DNA from: Nocardia otitidiscaviarum NBRC 14405
GTDB lineage: Bacteria > Actinomycetota > Actinomycetes > Mycobacteriales > Mycobacteriaceae
Length of the DNA: 64,000 bases
Direction of reading: 5' to 3'
Assembly: GCF_000308635.1 (NCBI RefSeq)
Contig: NZ_BAGD01000097.1
Location: 124,001-188,000, forward strand
Numbering within the stretch: position 1 is the stretch's first letter; every line of letters starts with the position of its first letter. Below the pieces are notes generated by a model. It saw only the letters and a list, made by a program, of their open reading frames with translations. It was not told the DNA's origin and did not search any database. The translations under genes were made by a program, and so were the position numbers. Shown piece by piece: positions 18,441 to 26,670 of this stretch.

Positions 18441-18489
18441 TTGACGGATCCTTAGCGCCCCGGGCCGCCGCCCTGACGAATCGCTAACA
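18441..18489. promoter_or_regulatory. Candidate KdpE direct repeats between the divergent kdp operons
   Basis: TTGACGGATCCTTAGCG (18441-18457) and CTGACGAATCGCTAACA (18473-18489) share the pattern YTGACGRATCSYTA and are offset by 32 bases. A third weaker match, AGAAACCGCTAATC, lies at 18543-18556. OmpR-family regulators such as KdpE bind spaced direct repeats, and this 281-base gap holds the promoters of both the pump operon (minus) and the kdpD-kdpE operon (plus). The rest of the gap shows no other clear feature. The assignment is by position and repetition only. Confidence 0.4.
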
Positions 18490-18637
18490 GCAAACCCCCG
18501 GCGTGTCGTCGAAATTCGTCAACGCACCCGCACTTCCCGTCAAGAAACCGCTAATCTCCGGCCGATCGATATTCGCGGCGGTAAACAGTGTGAGATCCGA
18601 ACGCGCGAGACCCGCGCACCTACACAAGGAGAAGTCA

Positions 18638-18787
18638 GTGCCCGAAATGGCGTGCACCCTGCTGGTGGTCTTCGGCTTCCTCACCGCGGCCCTGTGCCTG
18701 CGTGTCCTGGCCGGAGCCACGGCGACGCGGCGCGTGCGGGTGGCGCGTGTCCCGCGCCGTGACTCGCGCGCGATGATGAGGCAGTGA
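18638..18787 (+). CDS. 49-residue membrane micro-protein coupled to kdpD
   Basis: A GTG start at 18638 follows a very good ribosome-binding site (AAGGAG, seven bases upstream). The product has a hydrophobic helix at about residues 5-25 (CTLLVVFGFLTAALCLRVLA) followed by an Arg-rich tail (RRVRVARVPRRDSRAMMRQ). Its TGA overlaps the GTG of kdpD (GTGA), so the two are translationally coupled. The strong ribosome-binding site belongs to this ORF; kdpD has none of its own beyond coupling. I do not recognise a family; a positively charged, single-helix peptide made with the sensor could influence it, which is inference. Confidence 0.65.
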   Translation: MPEMACTLLVVFGFLTAALCLRVLAGATATRRVRVARVPRRDSRAMMRQ

Positions 18788-21333
18788 AACGCGGGCAACT
18801 GCGGATTTACCTGGGGGCGGCCCCGGGGGTCGGCAAGACGTATTCGATGCTGGCGGAGGCGCATCGGCGGCTCGAGCGGGGGCGCGATGTGGTCGCGGCC
18901 GTGGTCGAGACGCACGGGCGCGACAAGACCGCCGAACTGCTGGCGGGGATCGAGCGGGTACCGCCCCGGCTGGTCGAGTACCGGGGCACCACGTTGCCGG
19001 AGCTCGATGTGGCGGCGGTGCTGCGGCGAGCCCCGGCGGTGGTGCTGGTGGATGAGCTGGCGCACACCAACGTGCCGGGCAGTGAGCACGAGAAGCGTTG
19101 GCAGGACGTACACGAACTGCTCGACGCCGGAATCGATGTGATCTCCACGGTCAATGTGCAACACCTGGAGAGCCTCAACGATGTGGTCGAGCAGATCACC
19201 GGAGTGGTGCAGCGAGAAACCGTGCCGGACTGGGTGGTTCGCGGAGCCGACCAGGTGGAGCTGGTGGACATCACCCCGGAAGCGCTGCGGCGCAGACTGT
19301 CCCACGGGAATGTGTATGCGGCCGACAAGGTGGATGCCGCGCTGCGGAACTACTTCCGGCCCGGAAACCTGACCGCACTACGCGAGTTGGCGCTGCTGTG
19401 GCTGGCCGATCAGGTCGACGCGGCGCTCGCCAAGTATCGGGAGGACCACCGGATCACGGCCACCTGGGAAGCGCGCGAACGCGTCGTGGTCGCCGTGACC
19501 GGCGGACCGGAGTCGGAAACCATCGTGCGACGGGCGAGCCGTATCGCCGCCAAATCCAGTGCCGAACTCATCGTCGTGCACGTGGTGCGCGGCGACGGCC
19601 TGGCGGGGGTCTCGACCCAGCGGTTGCGACGACTGCGCGACCTGGCCACCGGTCTCGGCGCGTCGCTGCACACCGTCACCGGCGACGACGTGCCCACGGC
19701 CCTGCTGGACTTCGCCCGCCAGGTCAATGCGACCCAACTGGTGCTGGGCACGTCCCGGCGCTCGCGCTGGGCGCGCATGCTGGACGAGGGCATCGGAGCG
19801 ACCGTGGTGCAGCGGTCCGGAAAAATCGACGTCCACATGGTGACCCACGAGGAATCCCACCGTGGGTTCCGGTGGCGGCCGCTCGCACCCCGGGAGCGCA
19901 CACTCACCTCCTGGCTGGCCGCGGTCGGGGTGCCGTGGCTCATCTGCGCGGTGAGCGCGCTCTGGCTGGATCAGTTCATGGATCTCGGTGGCGAGAGCGC
20001 CTTGTTCTTCATCGGTGTCATCGCGGTCTCACTGCTCGGCGGCGTGGCACCCGCGACACTGTCGGCGCTGCTGTCGGGACTGCTGCTGAACTGGTTCTTC
20101 ACCGACCCCCGCTACAGCTGGACGATCGCCGAGATCGACAACGCCCTCACCATCGTGGTGTTGCTGCTGGTAGCGGTGGCGGTGGCGGCGCTGGTGGACG
20201 TGGCGGCCGAACGCACCAGGGAAGCGCGCCGGGCTTCCCGGCAGGCCGAGCTGCTCACCCTGTTCGCCGGGGCGATCCTGCACGGCGCGAACCTGCGGGA
20301 TCTGCTGGAGCGGGCGCGGGAGACCTACAACCTCAGAGCGGTCAGCTTCGTCACCGACACCGAGGTGGTCGCCGCTGTCGGCGAGCACGCCCCCCAGCGC
20401 GTGGACGACGCCGACGCCGCCATCGAGGCCGATGACAAAACGCACCGATTGCTGCTCTCGGGCCGCCGCCTCGCCTCCGCCGACCGGCTGGTACTCGGCG
20501 CGGTCGCGAATCAGGCCGCCGGACTGGTGAATCAACGACAGCTGCGGGAGGAGGCCAGCGCCGCACAGGCGCTGCTGGCGGCCGACAAGCTGCGTCGCGC
20601 GCTGCTGTCGGCGGTGAGCCACGATCTGCGCACCCCCCTGGCCGCCGCCAAGGCGTCGGTGTCGAGTCTGCGCAGCGACGATGTGGAGTTCTCCCCCGAG
20701 GACACCGCCGAACTGCTGGAGACCATCGAGGAATCCGTGGATCAGCTCACCGCGCTGGTCGGCAATCTGCTGGATTCGTCGCGGCTCATGGTGGGTGTCG
20801 TGCGACCGCGGATGCGGCGGGTATACCTGGATGAGGTGGTGCACCGGGCGCTGCTCGGCATGGGCACCCGGGGTCTGCGGCGGACCGCCCGCGACCGGGT
20901 GCGGGTGGCGGTCGACAGTGTCTCGGTCCGCGCCGACAGCGGGCTGTTGGAACGGGTGCTGGCGAATCTGATCGACAATGCGGTGCGGTACTCCCCCGCC
21001 GACGCGCCCGTGCGGGTGACCGCCGAGCAGACCGGTGACCGGGTGTCGCTCACCGTGGTCGATACCGGGCCGGGCGTGCCCACCGGGCTGGAGGACCAGC
21101 TGTTCGAACCGTTCCAGCGGCTCGGCGACCGGGACAATTCCACCGGCGTGGGGCTGGGACTGTCGGTGGTGCGCGGTTTCGTGGACGCCATGGGCGGCAC
21201 CGTGCACGCCGAACCGACCCCGGGCGGCGGACTGACAATGGTGATCGACCTACCCGCGGGTGGTGGTGACTCCGAAGACTCCACCGAGACGGAATCCCCG
21301 GCAGGTACGGCTACAGAACAGGAGATCGGGTGA
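18784..21333 (+). CDS. kdpD: KdpD K+ sensor histidine kinase
   Basis: Sensor of low K+ or osmotic stress controlling kdp. Domains in order over 849 residues: KdpD ATP-binding domain with Walker A GAAPGVGKT at 11-19 and VLVDELAHTNVPGSEHEKRW; a universal-stress-protein-like domain at about 235-355; four membrane helices at about 375-475; a GAF-like linker; HisKA with SHDLRTPLAAAK (His613) and an ATPase domain with NLIDNAVRYSP and GVGLGLSVVRGFV. All catalytic motifs are intact. The GTG start overlaps the preceding micro-protein stop; the gene overlaps kdpE by four bases. Divergent from kdpFABC. Confidence 0.96.
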   Translation: MKRGQLRIYLGAAPGVGKTYSMLAEAHRRLERGRDVVAAVVETHGRDKTAELLAGIERVPPRLVEYRGTTLPELDVAAVLRRAPAVVLVDELAHTNVPGSEHEKRWQDVHELLDAGIDVISTVNVQHLESLNDVVEQITGVVQRETVPDWVVRGADQVELVDITPEALRRRLSHGNVYAADKVDAALRNYFRPGNLTALRELALLWLADQVDAALAKYREDHRITATWEARERVVVAVTGGPESETIVRRASRIAAKSSAELIVVHVVRGDGLAGVSTQRLRRLRDLATGLGASLHTVTGDDVPTALLDFARQVNATQLVLGTSRRSRWARMLDEGIGATVVQRSGKIDVHMVTHEESHRGFRWRPLAPRERTLTSWLAAVGVPWLICAVSALWLDQFMDLGGESALFFIGVIAVSLLGGVAPATLSALLSGLLLNWFFTDPRYSWTIAEIDNALTIVVLLLVAVAVAALVDVAAERTREARRASRQAELLTLFAGAILHGANLRDLLERARETYNLRAVSFVTDTEVVAAVGEHAPQRVDDADAAIEADDKTHRLLLSGRRLASADRLVLGAVANQAAGLVNQRQLREEASAAQALLAADKLRRALLSAVSHDLRTPLAAAKASVSSLRSDDVEFSPEDTAELLETIEESVDQLTALVGNLLDSSRLMVGVVRPRMRRVYLDEVVHRALLGMGTRGLRRTARDRVRVAVDSVSVRADSGLLERVLANLIDNAVRYSPADAPVRVTAEQTGDRVSLTVVDTGPGVPTGLEDQLFEPFQRLGDRDNSTGVGLGLSVVRGFVDAMGGTVHAEPTPGGGLTMVIDLPAGGGDSEDSTETESPAGTATEQEIG

Positions 21334-22031
21334 CGACATCGGCGACTGCGCCGACCAAGGTCCTCGTGGTCGACGACGAACCGCAGATTCTGCGGGCGCT
21401 GCGCATCAACCTGTCGGTGCGCGGCTACGAGGTGATCACCGCCGCGAACGGGGCGGCCGCGCTGCGCGCGGCCGCGGAGAAACATCCCGACGTGGTGGTG
21501 CTGGATCTGGGGTTGCCGGATATGGACGGCATCGAGGTGCTCGGCGGGCTGCGCGGCTGGTCCACCGCGCCCGTGATCGTGCTGTCGGCGCGCACGGATT
21601 CCTCCGACAAGGTGGAGGCGCTGGACGCGGGCGCGGACGACTACGTCACCAAACCGTTCGGCATGGACGAACTGCTGGCCCGGCTGCGCGCGGCCGTGCG
21701 CCGGGCCGCGACCTCCGGTGACAATGCCGAGCCGGTGGTGGAAACCGCCTCCTTCACGGTCGATCTGGCCATGAAGAAGGTGACCCGGCACGGCAAGGAT
21801 GTGCATCTCACCCCCACCGAGTGGGGAATGCTGGAGATGCTGGTGCGCAATCGCGGCAAGCTGGTGGGGCGGCGGGAGCTGCTGCGCGAGGTGTGGGGTC
21901 CCTCGTACGCGACCGAAACCCATTATCTGCGGGTCTATCTCGCGCAGCTGCGGCGCAAACTCGAGGACGACCCGTCGCAGCCCAAACATCTGCTGACCGA
22001 GGCGGGCATGGGGTACCGGTTCCAGGCGTGA
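21330..22031 (+). CDS. kdpE: KdpE response regulator
   Basis: OmpR-family activator of the kdp operon. Receiver domain with VVDDEPQILRALR, phospho-acceptor Asp59 in VVVLDLGLPDMDG, the conserved S in VLSARTDSSDK, and Lys in DDYVTKPFG; C-terminal winged helix with LTPTEWGMLEML and THYLRVYLAQLRRKLEDDP. Its 233 residues are normal for the family. It begins with a GTG that overlaps the kdpD stop by four bases. It should bind the 18357-18637 region. Confidence 0.96.
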   Translation: MTTSATAPTKVLVVDDEPQILRALRINLSVRGYEVITAANGAAALRAAAEKHPDVVVLDLGLPDMDGIEVLGGLRGWSTAPVIVLSARTDSSDKVEALDAGADDYVTKPFGMDELLARLRAAVRRAATSGDNAEPVVETASFTVDLAMKKVTRHGKDVHLTPTEWGMLEMLVRNRGKLVGRRELLREVWGPSYATETHYLRVYLAQLRRKLEDDPSQPKHLLTEAGMGYRFQA

Positions 22032-22056
22032 GCCCGGGATGGCGCACGATGGGGCC

Positions 22057-22719
22057 ATGTCATTCCAGGCGATCGTGTTCGACATGGACGGCGTACTGCT
22101 CGACACCGAGCCCATCTGGGAGGAGGTCCGGCGCGGCTATATCGACGAGCTGGGCGGCCGCTGGCTGTCCGACACCCAGGACCGGCTCATGGGCATGAGC
22201 ACCGCCGAGTGGGCCGAATACCTGAGCACCGACCTGCTGGACGGGCGGCGCACGCCCGAACAGGTGGCCGGGGACGTCATCGACCGCATGAGCGACCGCT
22301 ACGCCGACCACCTGCCGCTCATGCCGCATGCGGTGGAGACGGTGCGCGGCATGGGCGAGCATTTCACCCTCGGCCTGGCCAGTTCGTCGCCGCGACGGCT
22401 CATCGACGTCGCCCTCGACCACATGGGGGTGACCCGGCTGTTCCGGGCCACCGTCTCCACCGAGGAGGTCTCGCGCGGCAAGCCCGCCCCGGACGGCTAT
22501 CTGGCGGCGGTAGCCCGGCTCGGCATCACCCCCGAATCCGGTGCGGCCATCGAGGATTCCAGCAACGGCCTGCGCTCGGCGCACGCCGCCGGTCTCACGG
22601 TGATCGCCGTGCCGCACCCGCGCTACCCACCGGCCGCGGACGCCCTGGGGCTGGCCGCCTACGTCGCCGACGGACTGAAAGAGCTGACACCCGAACTGGT
22701 TTCGTCGCTGGCGAGCTAG
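22057..22719 (+). CDS. HAD-family phosphatase (beta-phosphoglucomutase-like subgroup)
   Basis: A 220-residue haloacid dehalogenase-type hydrolase. Motif I is FDMDGVLLDTEP with the nucleophile and acid/base aspartates; motif II is LASSSPRRLIDVAL; the motif III Lys is in SRGKPAPDGYLAA; motif IV is AAIEDSSNGLRSAHAAGL. The segment between motifs I and II is the helical cap of subclass I. Such proteins dephosphorylate small sugar phosphates or nucleotides; the substrate cannot be read. The ATG at 22057 starts at the conserved S-F-Q-A-I-V-F; a start 18 bases upstream is also in frame. It ends in a CTAG shared with the stop of the convergent peroxidase gene. Confidence 0.88.
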   Translation: MSFQAIVFDMDGVLLDTEPIWEEVRRGYIDELGGRWLSDTQDRLMGMSTAEWAEYLSTDLLDGRRTPEQVAGDVIDRMSDRYADHLPLMPHAVETVRGMGEHFTLGLASSSPRRLIDVALDHMGVTRLFRATVSTEEVSRGKPAPDGYLAAVARLGITPESGAAIEDSSNGLRSAHAAGLTVIAVPHPRYPPAADALGLAAYVADGLKELTPELVSSLAS

Positions 22720-24035
22720 TCCAAGCCCAGCCCGGCGGCGATCGGCGCACCGGGTGCCACGCCGGGCGGCACGGCGAAGAGGGCGCTACCGGTGTGCTGG
22801 ATGACCGCGTTCATCCGATCGGATGCGGCGAGTGCTCGCTGCGCCCGGATGAACTGTGCCGGTGGGTTGTTCATGTAGGCCACGAACAGCAGTCCCGCAT
22901 CCAGGGAGCCGTGCCCGCCGTGAGTGTGGTTCGGATCGGTGCCCGCGGGGTGACTGTGCGGAGCGACCGGTTCCGGTTCGCCGCCCGCGTTCGCGACGAG
23001 GGTGCCGTAGTCGTAGTTGTAGCCGCGGCGGAACATCGGGATGTCGTGGACCAGGCGGATATGGGAGTCGGCCGGGATGATCAGCTCGCCGTCGGCGGAG
23101 CGGGCGTCGAGGTCCACCGGATCGAATTCCCCGGTGCCGCCGAGCGGCGCGCCGTCACCGCGCCGACGTCCCACGATGCGGTCCTGTTCGGCCAGCGGCA
23201 GCATGTCCCAGTCGGCGGTCTTCATGCGGATCTTGCGGAACACCAGATAGCTGCCGCCGTGGAACCACGCGGGTTCGGCGGAGCCGTCCACCCGGACCGT
23301 GCGCGCGAACTCCGGGGTGCCGGGGCGGGGGTTGGCGGTGCCGTCCTTGTGGCCGAACATATTTCGCGGGGTGCCGCCGTCCTTCGGGCGGCTCAGGAAG
23401 CCGTGCTGGGTCCAGCGCATCCGTCCCAGACCAGGCAGCCGCGCCCGCAGCGACCGGAAGGCATGGCTCACCACCTGGGCGTCGTCGGCGCAGATCTGCA
23501 CCAGGACGTCGCCGCCGCACCAGGCGGGATTCAGTGCGTCGCCGGGAAATTCGGGCAGCTGCCGGAGGTGTTCGGGGCGGCGGTCGGCCAGACCGAAACG
23601 GTCGTCGAAGAGCGACGGGCCGAGGCCGAAGGTCACGGTCAGGCGGGCGGGATCGAGCCCACTGGCGAAATCGGTGTGATTGCTGAAGCCCGGATCGGTG
23701 TCGGCGGTATCCGGCACCCGCTCACCCGCGGTGAGCGCGACCGCGGTCTCCGTACAGGCGGCCAGCAGCTCGCGCAACACCCCACGATCCGGGCGCGCGA
23801 CATCGCAGGCCAGGAAGAGCGCGTGCGACTGTACGACGGTCTCGATGCCGGCCTGATGCGGCCCGTGGAACGGTTCGACGGATAGGTCCGGCGAGCGCTC
23901 CGGCGCGCTCACCCGACCCGCCACGATCCCGGCGCTCGCCGCACCCGCCGCCGTGAGTGCCGAGCCGAAGAGCGTGCGCCGCGACAAACGGCCGGAGCCG
24001 CCAGAATTACTACGTGCAGTAGTAGATTCGTCCAT
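22716..24035 (-). CDS. Tat-exported Dyp-type (EfeB-like) heme peroxidase
   Basis: A 439-residue dye-decolorising peroxidase. A Tat signal lies at residues 17-45: RLSRRTLFGSALTAAGAASA. The catalytic GXXDG motif is FGHKDGTANP, with the distal Asp; the proximal heme histidine is probably in DSHIRLVHDIPMFRRGYNYD. A His-rich stretch (PHSHPAGTDPNHTHGGHG) lies before the C-terminal FVAYMNNPPAQFIRAQRAL. EfeB proteins act with the EfeUO iron system, but no efeU or efeO is adjacent here, so iron uptake is not implied. The start at 24035 gives MDESTTARS; a longer start adds ten residues. Its promoter contains a CTTCA-N7-TGAA palindrome shared with the MarR gene. Confidence 0.9.
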   Translation of the reverse strand: MDESTTARSNSGGSGRLSRRTLFGSALTAAGAASAGIVAGRVSAPERSPDLSVEPFHGPHQAGIETVVQSHALFLACDVARPDRGVLRELLAACTETAVALTAGERVPDTADTDPGFSNHTDFASGLDPARLTVTFGLGPSLFDDRFGLADRRPEHLRQLPEFPGDALNPAWCGGDVLVQICADDAQVVSHAFRSLRARLPGLGRMRWTQHGFLSRPKDGGTPRNMFGHKDGTANPRPGTPEFARTVRVDGSAEPAWFHGGSYLVFRKIRMKTADWDMLPLAEQDRIVGRRRGDGAPLGGTGEFDPVDLDARSADGELIIPADSHIRLVHDIPMFRRGYNYDYGTLVANAGGEPEPVAPHSHPAGTDPNHTHGGHGSLDAGLLFVAYMNNPPAQFIRAQRALAASDRMNAVIQHTGSALFAVPPGVAPGAPIAAGLGLD

Positions 24036-24066
24036 GGGATCGCAGCGTAACCGCGCATGGGCCAAC

Positions 24067-24083
24067 CTTCAACCAGACTGAAA
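24067..24083. promoter_or_regulatory. MarR operator, copy 1 (peroxidase/MarR divergent promoter)
   Basis: CTTCAACCAGACTGAAA on the plus strand fits CTTCA-N7-TGAAG, the palindrome also found twice downstream of the MarR gene. It lies between the divergent starts at 24035 (peroxidase) and 24151 (marR). The flank CCAAC before CTTCA mirrors the GGTTGG flank of copy 3. Confidence 0.65.
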
Positions 24084-24150
24084 GCTATCGCGACCTGCCA
24101 GCGCGCCCCGGCAACCACCCCCGCACCGGAGCGTGCGCGAAAATATCCCG

Positions 24151-24597
24151 GTGACCACCCAGCACGGCCCACCCGAACCGCCACCCGCCAGCACCTCGAT
24201 CATCGTGCTGACCTTGGCGCATCGCATCGAGGCCGAACTCGGCGCGGCACTGGCCCCACTGAGCCTCACCGTCGCCCGCTTGGCGGTCCTCGGCCATATC
24301 GCCGCCATTCCAGGGGCGTCGTTCAGCGAGTTGGCGCGCATGGGCGGCATCAGCGTGCAGAGCGTGCACACCGCGGTGAAATCCATGGTCGCCGCGGGAC
24401 TGGTGCGCGATCGCACCGCCCGCGCCGGATCGGCGTCGACCATCGAACTCACCGCGAAGGGCAGACGCCTGCTGCGCGCGGCCCAGCAGGTGGTCGACGA
24501 GGTGGACGAGCGCCTGTTCGGAGCCGAGGCGGACCCCGACCGCCGCCGGATCGGCGAGGCGGTGATGGCGGCCTTCCGGGCCGGAAGCGGTTCCTGA
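24151..24597 (+). CDS. MarR-family transcriptional regulator
   Basis: A 148-residue winged-helix protein. The DNA-binding core runs from about 38 to 105: LAVLGHIAAIPGASFSELAR, the recognition-helix segment GISVQSVHTAVKSMVAAGLV, the wing with RDRTARAGSASTIELTAKGR, then the dimer helix. There is no cysteine in the core, so a thiol redox switch of the OhrR type is unlikely; a small ligand is more probable. The start is the GTG giving VTTQHG. It is flanked by three copies of the same palindrome, one in front and two behind, implying control of itself, the divergent peroxidase and the downstream operon. Confidence 0.9.
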   Translation: MTTQHGPPEPPPASTSIIVLTLAHRIEAELGAALAPLSLTVARLAVLGHIAAIPGASFSELARMGGISVQSVHTAVKSMVAAGLVRDRTARAGSASTIELTAKGRRLLRAAQQVVDEVDERLFGAEADPDRRRIGEAVMAAFRAGSGS

Positions 24598-24635
24598 CAA
24601 CCACTTTCCCCGCTCGCGGTGACGTTTCCCACAAC

Positions 24636-24681
24636 CTTCAGCCTAACTGAAGCCTACTGCTACGCTTCAGCCACCCTGAAG
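24636..24681. promoter_or_regulatory. MarR operators, copies 2 and 3 (promoter of the downstream operon)
   Basis: CTTCAGCCTAACTGAAG (24636-24652) and CTTCAGCCACCCTGAAG (24665-24681) are both perfect CTTCA-N7-TGAAG palindromes with centres 29 bases apart. They lie between the marR stop (24597) and the next ATG (24696). The second extends into GGTTGGAG, which provides the ribosome-binding site of the next gene, so binding could block both initiation and translation-start access. Confidence 0.7.
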
Positions 24682-24695
24682 GTTGGAGTGATGCC

Positions 24696-25145
24696 ATGCA
24701 GAAGGCACTGCTGTCGATACACGTGCTGGCCGGAATCATCTTCGTCGGCGGCTCGGCCGTCGCCGCGAGCCTGTTCCCGCGCTACGCACCCGTCGCCGCC
24801 ACCGCGGCCGGACCACCCGCGCCCGAACGAAACCCTGCCGTCGCCAAGGCTTTTCATCGGATCACCGGCACCTACGCGCTACTGGCCCTCAGCGTGCCGA
24901 TCGTCGGCATCATCCTGGCCACCGTGCAGGGCCGGATGAGCGAGATCTGGATAACCCTCGCCATGGCCCTCACCTTCACCGCGGGCGGCCTGCTCGCCGT
25001 CGTCATCCACCCCATGCAGCGCCAGGCCCTCGACGCCCCGGACGACGGGAAGCGCCTGCGCACCCTCGGCATGCTCGCCGGAATCTACAACCTGCTGTGG
25101 ACGGTCGTGGTCGTCCTCATGATCGTGCGCCCCGGCGCGGAATAG
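24696..25145 (+). CDS. Four-helix membrane protein (CopD/DUF2269-like)
   Basis: A 149-residue integral membrane protein with four helices at about 5-25, 53-75, 85-105 and 125-145. The first helix begins LLSIHVLAGIIFVGGSAVAA, and histidines recur near the helix ends (His10, FHRIT, VVIHPMQRQ), a pattern seen in the heme- or copper-associated CopD and DUF2269 groups. GTTGGAG lies 5-11 bases upstream of the ATG within the third MarR palindrome. It heads a run of closely spaced plus-strand genes (HD protein, OsmC, acylphosphatase). Family placement is tentative. Confidence 0.72.
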   Translation: MQKALLSIHVLAGIIFVGGSAVAASLFPRYAPVAATAAGPPAPERNPAVAKAFHRITGTYALLALSVPIVGIILATVQGRMSEIWITLAMALTFTAGGLLAVVIHPMQRQALDAPDDGKRLRTLGMLAGIYNLLWTVVVVLMIVRPGAE

Positions 25146-25154
25146 GAGTAGCTC

Positions 25155-25802
25155 ATGTCACTCGCCCTCCCCGCGACCCCGCTGGCCGAGGCCGCCAACC
25201 AGCTGATGTTCGAGGCGCTGGAGCCACATCTGTGCCACCACAGCCTGCGCGGCTTCTTCTTCGGCCGGGCGCTCGCCGCCGCCCAGGGACTCACCCCCGG
25301 CCGGGACTACGACGAGGAGACCTTGTTCCTCATCTGCGTCCTGCACGATATCGGGCTGGCCGAACGCGCCAATGGCACACAGCGATTCGAGATGGACGGC
25401 GCGGACTACGCGGCGCAGTGGCTGGAAGGCCACGGCGTCACCGATGAGCGCGTCGACATCATCTGGGACGCCATCGCCGCGCACACCACGGGACTGAGTT
25501 CGTCGCCCGTCTACCGTCGCCGCCGCCCGGCCGAGATCTGGATCTCGGTCAGCGGTATCGGCATCGACGTGGGCGGCGGCCCGAATGATCTGCCGCCGGG
25601 CCTGGCCGACGCCGTGCACGCCGCCTACCCGCGCCTCGGCGGCACCCGCGCCCTCACCGAGTCCATCGCGAAACAGGTGATCGCGAATCCGCGCAAGGCC
25701 CCGCCGGGCAGTCTGCCGGGCGAGATCCTGCGGCTGCGGCATCCGGAACTGGTGCCGTTCACCTGGGACACCGTGCTCGACGCCAGCGGCTGGCGGGACT
25801 GA
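25155..25802 (+). CDS. HD-domain phosphohydrolase-like protein
   Basis: A 215-residue all-helical protein. Metal ligands of an HD domain are visible: a first His in HSLRGFFFGRALAA, the HD pair in LICVLHDIGLAERA, and a later His in DAIAAHTTGLSS. The layout and FEMDGADYAAQWL resemble the cyanamide hydratase-like HD subfamily more than the nucleotide phosphohydrolases; that placement is inference. It starts nine bases after the membrane protein with GGAGTAG upstream, in the operon probably controlled by MarR. No signal peptide; cytosolic. Confidence 0.78.
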   Translation: MSLALPATPLAEAANQLMFEALEPHLCHHSLRGFFFGRALAAAQGLTPGRDYDEETLFLICVLHDIGLAERANGTQRFEMDGADYAAQWLEGHGVTDERVDIIWDAIAAHTTGLSSSPVYRRRRPAEIWISVSGIGIDVGGGPNDLPPGLADAVHAAYPRLGGTRALTESIAKQVIANPRKAPPGSLPGEILRLRHPELVPFTWDTVLDASGWRD

Positions 25803-25900
25803 GCCGACCGGTGCGGCGGAATGCGGCCGACCCGATCGACGTTCGGCATATCCGGACGGGTCCCGCCGGGCCCGCCACCGAGCAATGGGAGGATCGTGTC

Positions 25901-26365
25901 ATGTCCGAACAGACCGCCGCACCGCAGACCGCCGCTCCCACCCTGGCCGCCGAACCGGTCGAACTGTGGGTGGAGCGCACCGGCACCCGCGCCTACACCG
26001 GCCGCAACAACCGCGGCGGCGAGGTGCTCATCGCCTCCCAGGGCGTACCCGGCGCGTTCACGCCCGGTGAACTGCTGAAGATCGCGCTGGCGGGCTGCAC
26101 CGGACTCAGCGCCGACTTCACCCTGTCGCGCCGTCTCGGCGACAACTTCGACGCCACCGTGCGCGTCTCCGGCGACGCCGACCGCGAGAACGAGCTCTAC
26201 CCCGAGCTGAACGAATCCTTCGAACTGGATATGAGCGAACTCGACGAGGAGTCCCGGCAGCGGCTGCTGGTCGCCGCGCAGCGCGCCATCGACAAGGTGT
26301 GCACCGTGGGCCGCACCCTGAAGGCGGGCACCGTGGTCAACCTGTCCTTCACCATCGACGAATGA
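25901..26365 (+). CDS. OsmC-family peroxiredoxin-like protein
   Basis: A 154-residue OsmC/Ohr-fold protein. Both redox cysteines are present: Cys66 in ALAGCTGLSADF and Cys134 in DKVCTVGRTLKAG, so it should reduce organic hydroperoxides by a Cys-based cycle. The start ATG follows GGGAGGATCGTGTC; an earlier in-frame start would add 30 unconserved residues. Its stop overlaps the acylphosphatase start (ATGA). In M. tuberculosis the homologous pair Rv2923c-acyP lies directly beside smc; here the pair has been separated from smc by about 24 kb. Confidence 0.9.
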   Translation: MSEQTAAPQTAAPTLAAEPVELWVERTGTRAYTGRNNRGGEVLIASQGVPGAFTPGELLKIALAGCTGLSADFTLSRRLGDNFDATVRVSGDADRENELYPELNESFELDMSELDEESRQRLLVAAQRAIDKVCTVGRTLKAGTVVNLSFTIDE

Positions 26366-26643
26366 GCGCCGACCCCGTCCGGCTCAGCGCCTGGGTGCAC
26401 GGACTCGTCCAGGGGGTGGGCTTCCGGTGGTGGACGCGGTCGCGGGCGCTCGAGCTCGGGCTCACCGGTTACGCCCGCAACCACCGCGACGGCCGGGTGC
26501 ACGTGATCGCCGAGGGGCCGCGCCAGCATTGTGAGACACTTCTGGCGCTGCTGCGCGCCGGTGACACACCTGGCCGAGTCGATCTCGTTGTGGAAGACTG
26601 GGGCGCCGCACAGGGCGGAATGAACGGATTCGAGGAGCGGTAG
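26362..26643 (+). CDS. acyP: Acylphosphatase
   Basis: A 93-residue acylphosphatase, hydrolysing carboxyl-phosphate bonds. The catalytic Arg22 is in HGLVQGVGFRWWTR and the catalytic Asn40 in GYARNHRDGRVHV; these are the two family signatures and both are intact. It overlaps the OsmC gene by four bases (ATGA), so the two are translationally coupled. The C-terminal motif G.F..R is present as GMNGFEER. Confidence 0.93.
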   Translation: MSADPVRLSAWVHGLVQGVGFRWWTRSRALELGLTGYARNHRDGRVHVIAEGPRQHCETLLALLRAGDTPGRVDLVVEDWGAAQGGMNGFEER

Positions 26644-26670
26644 TGCGCGGGGTGGCCAGGGAGTCGAGCG

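Noticed and set aside
22716..22719. Convergent stop codons sharing CTAG (also at 45024-45027)
   Set aside because: CTAG is self-complementary and gives TAG on both strands; two cases in a dense genome are expected by chance and need no mechanism.
22716..24035. Dyp peroxidase as part of an EfeUOB iron-uptake operon
   Set aside because: No efeU or efeO gene is adjacent on either side; only the peroxidase is present.
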